A stretch of 64,000 bases of DNA from Cotesia glomerata (GCF_020080835.1 NC_058165.1:5307771-5371770); one strand, 5' to 3'. Shown: positions 1 through 12,679, counted from the stretch's first letter. The notes: generated by a model not told the origin, from the letters alone. Numbers and translations: made by a program.

Positions 1-304
1 TATTATTTAAACTGGGTCATTATGCTATCTCTGTATATTATTTTATTTTATTCTGTACATTAATATTATTTACGGTATTTGTGAATAGATTTTTCAATTG
101 ATGTGAGATTATTTTTAAATTATTATTATTATTTATAGTATACGAGAAAAACTAGTGCTTTGTTGAAAGCATTGAAAAGGACATTGTTTGTCATCAAGAA
201 ATTGAAGACTAAGGAGACGGAAGTTATTAATGAAATTTGTCTGCCGACGATATATAATTAGGATTATTTTGGTCCATGATTCTACTCCTCTAAGCTGATA
301 AAAA
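1..304. other. No gene seen
   Basis: AT-rich sequence with no convincing reading frame, splice pattern or repeat boundary. It lies outside the interspersed repeat that starts near 305. Confidence 0.5.
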
Positions 305-1113
305 AAATTATGAAAACGGTTGATTCTAAAGGCCATCCCTGCAACTTCCCGCTAATTCCATACTTGCACTCAAAATTGCACCTATTAGGTTTTTGAGCTC
401 TTCAAGCTCAAAAATATGATTTTTTTTGAATTTTTTGAATTTTCAAACCGCAATAACTTTTGAATGAATCAACCTATTTTTACGCAGTTGGCGGCATTCG
501 AATCAGTTTTTGAAGCCTCATGAAGAATCTTTAAGTTTAAATTGATCGAACAAGGAATTTCGAAGTAATTCCGAAAAAACACTTTTTTCGGTTTTCTTTC
601 GACAACGATAACTCACGAACGAATCTACCGATTACGTCCGGGCTGGCAGCGATCGACGTAGTTTTTTTAATGTTAAGAGCTGATTGATTTTTGGAATTGA
701 TCAGTAAAGCTGTTTCAAAGTTATTTTAAAAAAACCACATTTGAAAAATTTTTTAACTTCACGCTAAGAAAATCAGGAAGTTATTGGTTTTACCCCGTTT
801 TTCGAAAATCGAGTTTTCATCAGATCACGACGTTTTGAAGTCTTAGGAAGCTTTCCTGAATGTTTTCGCGATAATGTCCGAATGTCTGTATGTATGTATG
901 TATGTATGTATATATATATGTGTGTATGTGTGTTTTTTTTTTTTTTTTTTTTAACTTCCCGCTACGAAAATCGAAGATTTTCAAAAATCGGGAAGTTATT
1001 GTTTTCACCCCGTTTTGCAAAAACCGAGTTTTCATCAGATCTCGACGTTTGAAGGTCACAGGAAGCTTCCCTGACTATCCCCGCGAGGTTGTCACGGCGT
1101 CTGTATGTATGTA

Positions 1114-1192
<79 letters not shown>
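305..1192 (-). repeat. (TG)n-bearing interspersed repeat, copy 1
   Basis: This is the reverse orientation of a family seen again at 7575-8296, 9780-10310 and 56166-57965. Shared landmarks are GGCCATCCCTGCAACTTCCC, the GAGCTCTTCAAGCTC-type palindromes, and a block resembling 'cgtgaacgaaagaaaaccg' in the other copies. The part at 750-1115 is a dimer of a roughly 200-bp unit that begins TTAACTT and ends in TATG/TG microsatellite. No coding capacity is visible. The class of element is not recognised; it may be a non-autonomous DNA element. Confidence 0.75.
1118..1192. repeat. (TG)n microsatellite
   Basis: About 75 bp of near-perfect TG dinucleotides, preceded by TATG units. It directly abuts the 3' end of the minus-strand R1-like LINE, which fits targeting of AC/TG microsatellites by some R1-clade LINEs. 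Confidence 0.9.
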
Positions 1193-1197
<5 letters not shown>

Positions 1198-2403
1198 CTT
1201 TTTACGGATTCTAGGCATAGCTGTTGGCCTGGATATGTGGCGACTCGACGCAGCGTCATACTAAAATTCGACGCTGACGCCCCTACCCACTAAACCCTAA
1301 ACCCCTTTCTCTTCTATCCTCTGATCCCCCATGGTACCGCCGTAAGGCATTTCTTCGCGGGGGGAGGAATAAGCGGCCGCTCTTCCTTCTGGTGGCTAAG
1401 ATGTTATTTCTTCCTTCTAGATTCGGTCTTTCGCTCTTTTCCTCTCAATGGATCGCAACTCGGTAAGCACTTTTGTAGCAAAAATGCTTGTGGCGTTCCA
1501 GGCAGCTTCTGACGACAACATTGCCTCTACTATTGACTCTGGTTGGGTTCTCTTCTTCAGAATCTTCTCTAACTCATTGCGCTGTTGGTTGAAACGTGGA
1601 CACACAAAGAAGACATGCTCCGCATCTTCATTGACCCCTGGACAGGACAGGCACTCTGGGGTATCATCGTGCTTAAAGCGGTGGAGATACTTCCGGTAAC
1701 ATCCGTGTCCTGATAACATCTGCGTTAAATAATAGTTGATCTCACCGTGACTCCGGTTGAACCACACATCAACCCGAGGTATGAGACGGTACGTCCACCG
1801 ACCCTTATCTGAAGCATTCCACTCTTGTTGCCATCTTGCGATGCTGTGTTGCCGTTCTTCGCTTCTAAGTTCTTCAGGGCTCAGTGTGGTTGACCTTTTT
1901 CGTTCATATAGGTTCCGTCTTTCCTCAGCTCGGACTCTGAGAGGCAGAGTACCGGAAATAACACACACTGCTTCCTCTGATATTGTGCGAAAAGCGCTAG
2001 CTACTCGTAGGGCACTCAGTCGATATACTGGTCCAACCTTTCTCAATGATTCTTGCGTTTTTAATGCGTCGGCCCAAATGGATATTCCGTAAGTGAGCAC
2101 CGATGTGACTACTGATGACAGTAATAGCCTCCTGCTCTGCTTTGGGCCTCCGACGTTCGGCATCAGTCGTGCGAGACTGGCCCGCACTACTGACGCTTTG
2201 GCACTGACATGCTCCACTTGCTGCTTGAAGTTGAGTCGGGCATCAAGCATCACTCCCAAATATCGGATATAAGGTTGTGATGTGATTTCTTGTTCGCCGA
2301 TTTTTAGCTTAATGGTCTCTACCACTTTTCTGCTGGTAATAAGCACTGCCTCAGTCTTGTGTTGCGCCAGTTGCAGGTTCACTGCGTCTATCCACCGGTT
2401 AAC

Positions 2404-5400
2404 TAGGGATAGGAAAGTCGACTCTGACTTTAGTCAAGAATCGATCTTTTCATAAAAATAATCGACTTTTTAGAATCGACTTGAACTTGTCTCGAGTCGA
2501 TTAAAATCGATTCTCACTCGATGACTTCAACTTTTTTTAAACAATACTTAACACATGATGGTAGTATAGTTTGTACCGTTTTCATGAATCGACTCTTCCA
2601 TTTTTTTTCTATGACTTTGTTAAACTGACCTCTAGTTGCTGGTTGGATCATAATAAATATTATCGCTGGTATCCTTGGTAACCATTTTAAATAAGTATAA
2701 CCGACTCTGACTTGAATATCATTTCTACATATTTATAATCAGTCTGTACTGTCATGGCTCCTAGTTTTATCTGGAATTATTGCTCAAAAACTAACCATGG
2801 TAATAAAATTAAGTGTAATATCTGTGAAAAGGAATTTTTATTCAATAAGAGTACATCAACTATGATGAAGCACCTGCAATCGTTACATAAAATTGATGCT
2901 CCACCAAACAAAAATACTCTATCGCGGAAAAGAGTAAACGACAATGAAGACGATAATTCAGTGATTCCACCTAAAAAGTTAATTAGTTCTTTTTACTTAG
3001 ACTGGTGATCTTATATAAAATATATCATAAATCATAAATAATTCTTAGTTTATTTTCTTCTGTTACTTTTTTTTTCCTTGTAAAAAATTAGTTTATTTTT
3101 TTTTAGGCTTTAGTAGCTATTGAATCATCTGCTTCTTCTTCATCAGTTTGTTTACAAAATAAAAGCACTTCAGCTCTTCAGTCAGCTTCCTCATTGAAAT
3201 TTGATTCTCATCAGGGACCTCTAAATCGCTGTATAAATAATGCTACTTCTTTTGCTGGTATTAATTAGTTTAATTTCTCTAGTTTAGTTAAAAAAATAAT
3301 TCATCAACTAATATTTTATTTTTTACCTATCAGCTGGAGGCTGGAAACACAACCAAGTTACAACAGCTCTTCTTCAAATGATTGCTATTGACAACATGCC
3401 TCTATCAACTCCAGAAAGAGCAGGATTCAAAATGTTTGTTAAAAAAATTCAGCCGTTATATCGGTTACCATGTGAACCGACATTGACCGCTGCAATGACT
3501 CTTAAATATGAAGAATTATCAAATAAAGTAAAGATCGAGCTTCAACAAGCTGAGTCTGTTTGCTTAACCACAGATATTTGGACACACCATCATACGATGA
3601 AGAGCTATCTTGGTTTGACAGCTCACTACTTGAAAGGTTAGTCAATTATCTTCTTAAAAAACCATTTTGTATAATTTTAACTCAAACATTTCATACCATT
3701 GATTTATCTGTTATTTTTATTAGGAGTCGAGATGAAAACGGTTGAACTAGGCGCTTATCATATGGAAGAAAGGAAGACTATTGAAAATTTGAGGTCTAAA
3801 TTAAGAAAAATTTGTAATGATTGGGGGCTCAATGATGACAAAATTTCTACATTTGTTTCTGACGGAGGGGCGAATATCAAGGGAGCGATTAAAAGTGAAT
3901 TCGGAAGTGAAAAACATATTTCTTGTATTGGACATGTCATCAATAATATCGGACAGCGACTTATTGAAATAAATATAACTCCATCAGCATCTGAATCTGG
4001 GAATAAAGTAGACGACCTACCTTTAAATGAAGAAGATATAATTGATGATTCAGAAATTTTAGAGTCTGACAAAACTACTCAGCAAACAATGTTACGTGAT
4101 CTGTTGACAAAAGTAAAAAAAATAGTAACTTTTTTTAGACACAGTGAGAGAGCTACAACTGAGTTGTTGTCATTACAAAGCAATTTACCAGAATCAAAGC
4201 GTCTTAAACTAATCCAAGAAGTGAAAACAAGATGGAATTCTTGTTTCGAAATGATTAATCGTTTCATTGTACTTGCCGATCATGTTGGCAAGGTACTCCT
4301 TCAGGTCAAAATGGATAAATCATCAAAAGCTAAGCCTCCTAATATGATTACAGGAGATGAACTCGAATCCTTAATTGAAGTTCGCGACATTTTAAGTCCT
4401 CTTTGGCGAGTTACGCAGGAAGTTTGCGCGGAAAAAAATGTTACATTAAGTAAATGTATCCCTTTGATTGCTAGTCTTAGGAAAGTAAGTTCGAATTAAA
4501 TTATTATTGATCGTTTGCAACATTACATTTATTTGAGTTCCTTTTTCTTCACAATTATATTTATATTTTGCAGAAAACTGAAAATTTCAAGCCAGATACT
4601 TTGATTGGGCGACAATTGCAAAAAAAAATTACTCAAGAGATTGAAACTAAATATGGGAACATTGAATCAGTCAAATTATATGCTTGCGCAACTCTTCTTG
4701 ACCCCAGGTATAAAAAGTGCGCTTTCTATAGCATCCGAGAGTCTGCTCGTGCAATCACTAACGTTGGTGAGTTTATATTGACTAATTACAAATAACAGTT
4801 ATATTTAAAGTTAAATTATATTCATAGATTAATTTTCTTTTTCATTTCATTTTCATAACTTAGGTGATCTGGTTAGGATTGAGAGAAATGTAGCATCACA
4901 GGCAACGGGATCTTCTGCAATACTTGACGATGATGAAGTTACTACAGCCATTGAAGCCCAAGTTTCTTCAAACGATGGAAATGATGATGATGATATATGG
5001 TCATATTTGGATGAAGCTGTCAACTATAGTCATTCTCAAGCAGATACTGATGAAGCAGGTGGATTGCCGATACAGTTACGTCAGTAATTATCTCGCCCAG
5101 CTGTTCAACGAAGACAAAACCCTAATCCACTTGTCGTTTGGGAATCAATCAAATATGAATATCCTCATTTATATAATGTAGCGAGGAAGTTTCTATCAAT
5201 TGTAGCAACTTCTGTACCCTGCGAAAGATTGTTTTCTCATGCTGGCCTGATTGCAAATCAATTAAGAAGTCGTTTATCGCCTCAGCACTTGAATCAACTT
5301 GTATTTCTAAGGTCAGTTAGTGAAGATATGTGGGATTCTTAAATTACAGATTTTTTATATTTTTATGCCTCATAGATACTTAATTTAAATAGTAAACTTT

Positions 5401-5845
5401 AAATTAAAATTTAAAAACTATTATTTAACAGTTTATAACTGATATTTAAAAATTTTATTGATATTTAATATTAAATATTGATTTTAACGTTTCAAAAATA
5501 CTTAGTTTAAATACTATAAACTTATTTTCGGTGCCATACTACGTGCAATTTTTATGTAGAATGTATCTTTTATAAAAATGTTAAAAACAATCCTTTCTGT
5601 GTAAGTTGTTTAAATAAAAAGTGCAAATGATAAATAAATTGTTTATTAAAAATAAAGAAATATGTCGTATACAATTTGTAAGATATCTTTTAACTATGAG
5701 TTATATAGTTATTGTGCTTTTAAAAAGTCGACTTCAGAGTCGAAAAGTCGACTTTTAGCAATGATTAATCGACTTTGAGAATCAAAAAATTCCAAGTCGA
5801 TTCTAAAGTCAAAAGTCGACTTTTTTCGCGCCGTTTCCATCCCTA
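2404..5845 (+). mobile_element. hAT-superfamily DNA transposon, near complete
   Basis: The element begins TAGGGATAGGAAA and ends with the inverted TTTCCATCCCTA. The 8-bp direct repeat CGGTTAAC flanks it at 2396-2403 and 5846-5853, the size expected for hAT. Both ends carry many copies of a GTCGACTT/TCGACTTT-like subterminal motif (2413-2530 and 5727-5823), the usual arrangement of hAT transposase binding sites. Internal exons encode a BED zinc finger and a hAT transposase. Length is 3442 bp. Confidence 0.93.
2754..5341 (+). pseudogene. hAT transposase (ZBED-like), one in-frame stop
   Basis: A multi-exon gene for cut-and-paste transposition. Exon 1 (2754 to about 3001) encodes a BED-type zinc finger (CNIC ... 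H-5-H). Later exons lie at about 3107-3259, 3333-3638, 3722-4482, 4574-4767 and 4863-5341, with GT/AG-like boundaries. Catalytic-core signatures include TTDIWTHH, FVSDGGANIKGAI, CIGHVINN and RWNSCFEM. The last exon holds the C-terminal hAT dimerisation region (PHLYNVARKFLSIVATSVPC followed by ERLFSHAG). A TAA at 5085-5087 interrupts the last exon in frame just before that region, so the copy is probably dead unless splicing removes it. Splice sites are read by eye. Confidence 0.88.
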
Positions 5846-7574
5846 CGGTTAACGCGCTCAAAAGTGAGATCGAACATATGGTTTATCTCGTCAAGGTGTT
5901 TGGCAACAATCACTACGGCTACGTCATCTGCATATGCTACGAGTTTGACGTTTCTTGGCAGAGTTAGTCTTAATAGACCGTCATACATAATATTCCACAG
6001 GAGCGGGCCTAGGACTGAACCTTGTGGTACACCTCCAGTAATATCATACTCCCTCGGACCGTTCTTCGTGTCATACTTCAAGACCCTATTTTCAAAGTAG
6101 CTTGTTACGATCTTAAGAAGGTATTCTGGTACATTCTTCTCTTGAAGGGCCTGCATGATGCATTCCCAATTGGCGGAGTTGAATGCGTTTCTGATGTCTA
6201 GGGTCGCCACCAGGCAATACTCTTTCGTTCCACCCTTCCATCTGGTTCCTGCGATTGCTTCCTTGGCCGTATCAACAACCAGTTTGATTGCGTCCAGGGT
6301 TGATCGTCCTTTCCGGAATCCATACTGATTGTCTGCCAGGAGTGGGTCGACTACTGCTTCAATTCTCTGGTGAATTATGCGTTCAAATATCTTACCCGCT
6401 GTATCTAGCATGCAAAGTGGGCAGTAAGATGACGGTTCATCTGGTGGTTTCTTCCCTTTAGGTAACAGTACCAATCGTTGCTGTTTCCACTTATGCAGGA
6501 AAGTCCCCTCCTTAAGGCATGAATTATAAACGTCTAGGAATAATGTTGGAGCTGCCTTTATGATGGTTTTCAAGGCTATATTAGGGATTCCGTCCAATCT
6601 CGGCGCTTTATTATTCCCTACACGGTTACAGGCCTCCAGCAGTTCTTCTTCAGTGACAGGTGGAGTGTCATCCAGTTCGCCTGGCGCCAACTGGTAATCG
6701 AAGTTGCGTTGCTGTGGGAATAGTGCAGTGACGATTTTCTGGAGAAGTTGAGGACACGTAGGTGATGGCATTTGTTGTTTTTTTAGGTGGGTCATAACCA
6801 CCTTATAAGGCCTACCCCACACGTCTTTATCCACCTCGTTGATGAGCTCTTTCCAGCATTGTCTCTTACTATCCTTGATGGCTTTGTTCAATGATCGACG
6901 GGCTTTTTTGTATTCTGCGACCAGCTCCGCAGAGTTAGGTCGTCGATAGCCACGCTGGGATATTCTTCTTTTCTTTAGACACTCTTTCCGAAGAACACTG
7001 ATGTGGTCGTTCCACCAGTGCACTGCCGGGCGTTGGCTTATGCTGTGTTTCCGGACCATACTGGCGTCACAGGCCTGGACAACTCTTTTCATCAGGTCCT
7101 TGGTCATTTCTTCTGCGGATCCAGTAGTAATCGGTTCACTATTAAGGGCTATTACCAATGTGCTTGTGTCAAAAGGCTTCACTTTCCATCCAATGGTATT
7201 GAATGACTTGATTGGTCTTCTTGTATTCCGGTCATGTGATATTTCCCAGAGAATTGCCTCGTGGTCACTGGCTGTGTAGATATCCATCACCTTCCAGTCG
7301 TATTTCCCACTGATGAGGCTGCTGCTGACGAAAGTGAGATCTACGATAGAGCTTGCTTCTCCTTTAGTATAGGTTGGCGTATCACCACTGTTGAGCTGGA
7401 CTACATCTAGTGTAGAGAAAGCTTCTAGGAGTGCTTTTCCTCGTGCATTCGTCTGCTTGCTGCCCCAGTCTACTGCCCAGGAGTTGAAGTCACCGGCAAT
7501 CGCGACCGGATAATGCTGCTTGGCATCCTCGGTCAGTTTGTCCAAGAATTCAGTGAATTCAACAATGGATAGGC

Positions 7575-8296
7575 TATGTGTGTGTGTGAGTGTGTGTGTG
7601 TGTGTGTGAAAGTATGTGAACCGCTTATAACTTTTGAACGGCTTGACCGATTTCATCGCGGTTGGTGCCATTCGAAAGGGCTTGACCACCTTAGATTTTG
7701 AAAACTATTTGGACCGATTCAGATCAATAGATTTTGAGAAATCTTCAAAAAACTGAAAAAAAAAATTTTTTCAAATGTGGTTTTTTTGGAATAATTTTTA
7801 AACGGCTTAATAGTTCAATTCCAAAAACTAATCAGCTCTTAACTTCAAAAAACCACGTCGATCGCCACCAGTCCGGTCAAAATCAGTTGATTCGTTCGAG
7901 AGATATCGTGAACGAAAGAAAACCGAAAAAAGTGTTATTTCGGAATAACTCCAAAATTCCTAGCGCGATGAATTCAAAATTTGAGATTCTTTGTGAGGCT
8001 TGAAAAACTGCGTCAAATGCTGCCAACCGCGTGAAAATCGGTTTATTCATTCAAAAGTTATTGCGGTTTAAAAATTCAAAAAATAGTGTCACCAAATCCC
8101 TATCAGACTTTTGAGCTCGAAGAGCTCAAAAGCATAAGAAAATAATCTCTTTGAGCTTGGAGAGCTCAAAATAACCCATAAATTGTATTTTTGAGCTCGA
8201 AGAGCTCAAAAACGCCATTGGTGCAATTTTAAGCGCCTAAGTATGGAATTAGCGGGAAGTTGCAGGGATGGCCTTCAGGGTCAACCGTTTTTCTAA
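7575..8296 (+). repeat. (TG)n-bearing interspersed repeat, copy 2
   Basis: Starts with a 35-bp TG tract, then GAAAGTATGTGAACCGCTTA, and ends with GGATGGCCTTCAGGGTCAAC. Nearly the same text follows the long (GT)n tract at 56166. The second R1-like LINE is inserted at its far end, where the LINE poly(A) tail appears as T's at about 8297-8311. Confidence 0.8.
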
Positions 8297-9659
8297 TTTT
8301 TTTTTTTTTTTATAGAGGAGGTCAAATACATTTACGTATACCAGGACGAGATGTTTGTCCTGGGTATGTCGGACTCGGAAGTCAATATTATTGACAACAA
8401 TACCGACTAAACATCCTCCTCTCTCTTTCCCCATAGATGTTACGGGGAAGACTGGATCGGGACCGCGTCAGCATTACTTCAATCCAGTCCGTGTTGCGTC
8501 TCACGACGGTTGCTCCTAGTTACTAGTCTCTTTCTGCGATTTTTTCCTTTAAAAGACGCTGCGCATAGGCTGCGACAGCTGACCAGTTATCTTCTTTTTT
8601 GATCATGCAGATTACTAAGCTCTCAGGGGAGAGCGTGGTGCCAATAGTTTCATCAGTACTGCTTTTGTAGTCCTTCCACCAGTCACACTCAAAGAACGTG
8701 TGCTCGACGTTGTCAATTTTTTCTGGGCAGTATTTGCACGTTGGTGTGCTGTGCAGTCCCATTTTAAAAAGATAGGCATTGAACTGCCCATGTCCCATCA
8801 ATAGCTGGGTCAAGAAAAAGTCCGTTTCTCCGTATTTCCGAGAAAGCCAGATGTTGATGTTTGGGATCAGGCGTGCCGTCTATCTGCCCGTCTCTCCCGA
8901 TGTCCATCGGTCCTGCCACTCTTGTTGCGTTTCCGCCTTTATCCTCGTTCTTGCGTCCTTCATGTTTTCGTCACTGTTTTTAGCGTCGTAGAGTTTCGCT
9001 CTCTCAAACGCGAGTAGGTCGATGGGTGCGGCTCCCGCAATGACCAATATAGCCGCCTCGGAAACCGTTCGATAGGCGCAGGCAACCCTGAGAGCGCCTC
9101 GCCGCTGCACTGCCGCTATTTTTCGTCGGTAGGTCTTCTGTTTCAATATTCCTGCCCATATTTCTACTCCATAAAGCAGTACCGAGTGGACTCCTTCTAG
9201 AAGAACTCTTCTCTTTTTGGTTCTTGGTCCCATAGTGTTGGTCATGATTCTTGCTAGGCTAGACACCGTCTTGCTGGCTTTCTTGCATGCACTGTCAAGG
9301 TATTCGCGGAAAGATAGTTTCTCGTCTATCATTACCCCTAGATAGCGCAGAGCCCTTGTTGACGTCAGTGTTGTTCCTTCCATGTCCACAGCGAATGGTT
9401 TTGGGAACCATTTTTGACGTGTCAGAACAACCATCTCGGTTTTATGCTTGGCGAGTTTCAGGTGGTGTTTATCAAGCCAGGTCTCGACGGCGTCAATGGT
9501 TTCCCGAACCAGTAATTCGACCTCTTCTACGCTATCTACTACTATCGTGGCCGCAACGTCGTCTGCGAAGCCCGTTAGCTCTACTTGCTTTGGTAACGAG
9601 ATTTCAAGAAGCTCGTCGTAGTCCGCATTCCATAGATCGGGCCCAAATAACAGAATCAA
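8297..9659 (-). mobile_element. Second R1-like LINE, strongly 5'-truncated
   Basis: A minus-strand non-LTR element. Its poly(A) tail reads as a T tract at about 8297-8311 on the plus strand, followed by a 3' UTR to 8522 and ORF2 from 8523 to 9659. It is truncated within the RT domain between the GVPQGS-type block and the FADDVA catalytic block. It is related to the LINE at 1193-7574 but clearly diverged. Confidence 0.82.
8523..9659 (-). pseudogene. R1-like ORF2 C-terminal half with one nonsense codon
   Basis: The frame contains the RT catalytic motif FADDVAATI, then KLAKHKTEMVVL and RYLGVMIDEKL, and ends in a cysteine/histidine motif (CKYCPEKIDNVEHTFFEC). A TAG at 8880-8882 breaks an otherwise continuous frame at the position where the first LINE has tryptophan (GRWTYRLIP-like context). 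It is thus a simple TGG-to-TAG change. The frame is open to the stop at 8523. Confidence 0.85.
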
Positions 9660-9779
9660 ATCTATCTCGTCATAATGATACTACTATTTTAATTCAGCAA
9701 TATAACTACAACATACTAGATATTATTATTTTTTTATTTTTTCCAGACAGCTTTATTTTAACGAAAAAAAATAATATGT

Positions 9780-10310
9780 CTGTGTGTATGTCGCGCGCGC
9801 GCGTGTGTGTGTGTGTTCGAGTATGTGAATCGCTTATAACTTTTGAACGACTAAACTGATCGGAACCGACCAAACGGCGTTCTAAAGATTTCCCTTTAAA
9901 TTAGATGTCTTGTGACTTTGAACCGATTCGGACCGATAGCTTTTAACATAAAAAAAACCACGTCGATCGCCGCCAAACCGGTCAAAATCGGTCGATTTGT
10001 TCGAAGATATCGTGAACGAAAGAAAACCGAAAAAAGTGTTTTTTCAGAATGACTCTGAAATTCCTAGTTTGATCAATTCAAACTTAAGAATTCTTCACGA
10101 GGCTTTAAAAACTGCATCGAATGCCGCCAACTGCGTGAAAATTGGTTGATTCTTTCAAAAGTTATTGCGGTTTGAAAATTAAAAAAATATTGTTCTATGA
10201 AACTTCTATCAGAAGAGCTCAAAAGCATATAAGAAAAGCTATCTCTTTGAGCTCGGAGAGCACATACTTTTTAAAACCTAAAAAAAAAAAAAAAACCAAC
10301 TCGGCCAGTA
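9780..10310 (+). repeat. (TG)n-bearing interspersed repeat, copy 3
   Basis: Begins with a CG/TG tract, then GAGTATGTGAATCGCTTATA, and continues with the conserved GAACGAAAGAAAACCG block. It breaks off within the GAGCTC-rich tail. It is more diverged than copies 2 and 4. Confidence 0.7.
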
Positions 10311-10775
10311 CGGCAGATGACAGCCAGACTTTTAAACAGCTATATAAGCTAAAAATTCACCGTATTCTTCGTATAACTTTTTTGTATTGAAAAATTTTTT
10401 TTTTAATATTTCTTATTATCAAGGTAATTGATAAATAAATGTAAAAAAAACTTTTTAATTAAAAATAAAAATTAATAATTCAACTTGCAATTACTCAGAA
10501 TCGATCTGAAGACTTCATAAAATACACAGTAACCAAATGTCGTATTTTATGTGTATATAGATTTGACAAGTCTATTGGCTTTGTTAATAAGAGAGGGTAG
10601 GCTAAGAAGTACCGCAGAAAGAAGAATCCGATTGACATATCTAAGAAAAAAACAGTGTCACTGTATATAGTTTTCCACCAAGTACACGTTCTATGCTTAT
10701 ATTTTTAATATTTTTGTCCTAATGAAAATTTTATTTTTTTATTAATTAATCATAAAAACTCGATATTGTTTCATA
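10311..10775. other. No gene seen
   Basis: AT-rich intergenic sequence with homopolymer runs. No coding, splice or terminal-repeat signal was found. Confidence 0.5.
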
Positions 10776-11016
10776 CACTGATAAAAAAATTATCTTGACT
10801 CAAGAGCCAAACTCTTGAACCAAGAATTCCATTTTGAAGAAAATGATTTTCTTGAGTCAAGAGAATAAATTCTTGAGCTAAGAAATTATTCTTGGTCTAA
10901 GAAAATTTTCTTGAGTCAAGAATTTATTCTCTTGACTCAAGAAAATCATTTTCTTCAAAATAGTATTCCTGGTTCAAGAGTTTGGCTCTTGAGTCAAGTC
11001 AATTTTCTTATCAGTG
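10776..11016. mobile_element. Palindromic MITE, TA target duplication
   Basis: A 241-bp near-perfect palindrome starting CACTGATAAAAAAATT and ending with the inverted TTTTCTTATCAGTG, flanked by TA on both sides. The arms of about 100 bp repeat TTCTTGAGTCAAGA-like words. This is the structure of a Tc1/mariner-type foldback MITE. A degenerate relative may lie at 58370-58490. Confidence 0.88.
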
Positions 11017-12679
11017 TATAAAAAAAAACGAATTACGATTGATTTTCACGTCATGATATCTATCGAGGCTAAGAACCAAAAAAATTACGAAAATCATCCA
11101 ACTTTTTGTACGCCTCTAAGCTTTGATCTATGATTGTACGGCTCTAAGGTCAGTTTACTCCTTTCTTCTCATTTTACCTATCTTAGGACTACCGTATCTC
11201 TACTCCTCGAATAATAAGTCTTGAATAATGAGTCAATGCATGATAAACGAGTTAATAGACCTAAAGTTATTTTATCCCTATTTTCTAGCGGAAGAGGATT
11301 AACTCATCGGCTGCGCAAACAAGGTTTCCAATATAATATTAAATAATTCGGGTAATGTCCAGACGAGAAATGATTCACGCTTCATAATTTAAATTAATAA
11401 AAAATTTTATTGAAGGTCAATTTATTACAAAAGAAAAAGTTCGAATTCCTCTACAATCCCAACAAGTTTAACACAAATTTAAGCACAGTTGTAGTGAAAT
11501 TCCCGGTGACGTGACTTTTTGATGAAAAGATTTTCTTCAATCGCTTCAGTCACAATTTTTACGGATCATAAAATCATAAAGATGACTTTAAACCATTAAT
11601 AAAAACAAAAGAAATTTTATTAATTATACGACCGTACGTAAAACTTAATCATGCCCACTTTATAATAATTAATTGAACGGAAAAAAAAACTAAGAAAATT
11701 AATTTTTTTATAAATTACCAAAATTTTTAGTTTTAAAAAATTTTTATGTACTTCTAAAATAACTTATTGAAATATTTACTCAGACACGCACAAACCGGCA
11801 CTAATGTGCAAGTCATTATCTTTTTAAAATCAATGATAATAATATAATTTTATTTTTAAAAATAATTTTTTTACTAATTTTCTATCAATGTCACACCAAA
11901 ATATTTTAATGTGAAACTTTATAAAATTCTACGTAAAAAAACGAAATTTTTTAATTATTTCCGAAAATAATGTTTAAAAAAAATAACTCTCTTATATATA
12001 CTAATACAATACAATATACTAATACAATTTTATTATTATTCATAATAAAATATCTTAATTTTGAAGACTGAAAATAATTTACGCCAAAATTTTATAATTT
12101 GATTACTTTTTCCATTCTATTTAATTTTTTTATAACAACATTCAAGAATTTTGCTATTACATATGATTCTATCAGTTCAACTCAATTGATAAATAATTTT
12201 TACGACTCTTACTTTAAAGTTACGCGCTATGTGACCCTCAAACAAAATAAGAGATCATCTTGAAAGAAAAAATTTTTCTTATTAAATTACGAGGACCAGT
12301 TTCTTATCTCTCACATTTATATTCTGAATAGATACTTTATATTAATATCAAGTAATAAAAATACTTCCGTGATAAATACGAGCAATAAAAGCAGGAATTA
12401 AAAAAAAATGTAAGTACTGTGGGTAGTTGATATTTTTTTAGGTCTTGCACCACTTTAGGTAATATTTTTCCTCGAATAACTATTCTGTTCTCCCTCCTCT
12501 TCAATACAAACGCGTGGTCTTGTATAAAAATGATAAACTTTTTGGAAGCATGGCTAAAACAGACAATACAATCGTTACATATACACAGTTGGTTTTATAC
12601 TCTCTTAATTTAATATTTAATAGAAGACCCGGCAGTGCGTTTAATACACCGAAAAATACATATTGCATTGATATTTGAA
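11017..12679. other. Noncoding stretch with possible promoter near 12522
   Basis: No exon was recognised in 11017-12500. A TATAAAA-like box occurs near 12522, and polypyrimidine/initiator-like text lies between it and the small exon at 12680. This is weak evidence for a promoter of that exon. Confidence 0.3.

Larger units (their letters stand above)
1193..7574 (-). mobile_element. R1-clade LINE, 5'-truncated, split by a hAT element
   Basis: A non-LTR retrotransposon on the minus strand. Its 3' UTR lies at about 1193-1416, the ORF2 C-terminus at 1417-2403 and the endonuclease/RT part at 5854-7574. It is flanked on both sides by (TG)n tracts (1118-1192 and from 7577), and its 5' end is truncated inside the endonuclease domain. 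Known R1-clade families such as Mino and Waldo insert into AC-type microsatellites, and these flanks fit that habit. Without the hAT insertion and one target duplication the LINE is about 2.9 kb. Confidence 0.85.
1417..7574 (-). pseudogene. R1-like LINE ORF2 (endonuclease C-terminus, RT, CCHC), interrupted
   Basis: Coding runs from about 7574 down to 5854 and resumes at 2403 down to the stop at 1417. The 5' piece holds the end of an AP-endonuclease (GDFNSW motif, then SDHEAI) and reverse transcriptase blocks (YGFRKGRST, GVPQGSVLGP, YADDVAVV). The 3' piece holds the thumb region (LAQHKTEAVL, YLGVMLD) and a C-terminal CLSC...HVFFVC zinc-binding motif typical of R1/LOA-type ORF2. The inserted hAT plus one duplication is 3450 bp, a multiple of three, and the two pieces are in the same frame. 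The LINE ORF was therefore open from truncation point to stop when the hAT landed. No protein can be made across the hAT today. Confidence 0.88.

Noticed and set aside
890..1293. ORFs across the (TG)n tract encoding long VC/CV dipeptides
   Set aside because: Pure microsatellite translation with no flanking coding signal.
1290..1310. CCCTAAACCC as a telomere-like repeat
   Set aside because: Only about two units, and the same text at 56125 is part of the LINE 3' UTR.
3758..4267. Minus-strand ORFs inside the hAT element
   Set aside because: Shadows of the plus-strand transposase exons, which have clear domain motifs.
8779..9859. Plus-strand ORFs across the second LINE
   Set aside because: Antisense shadows of the LINE ORF2 frame.
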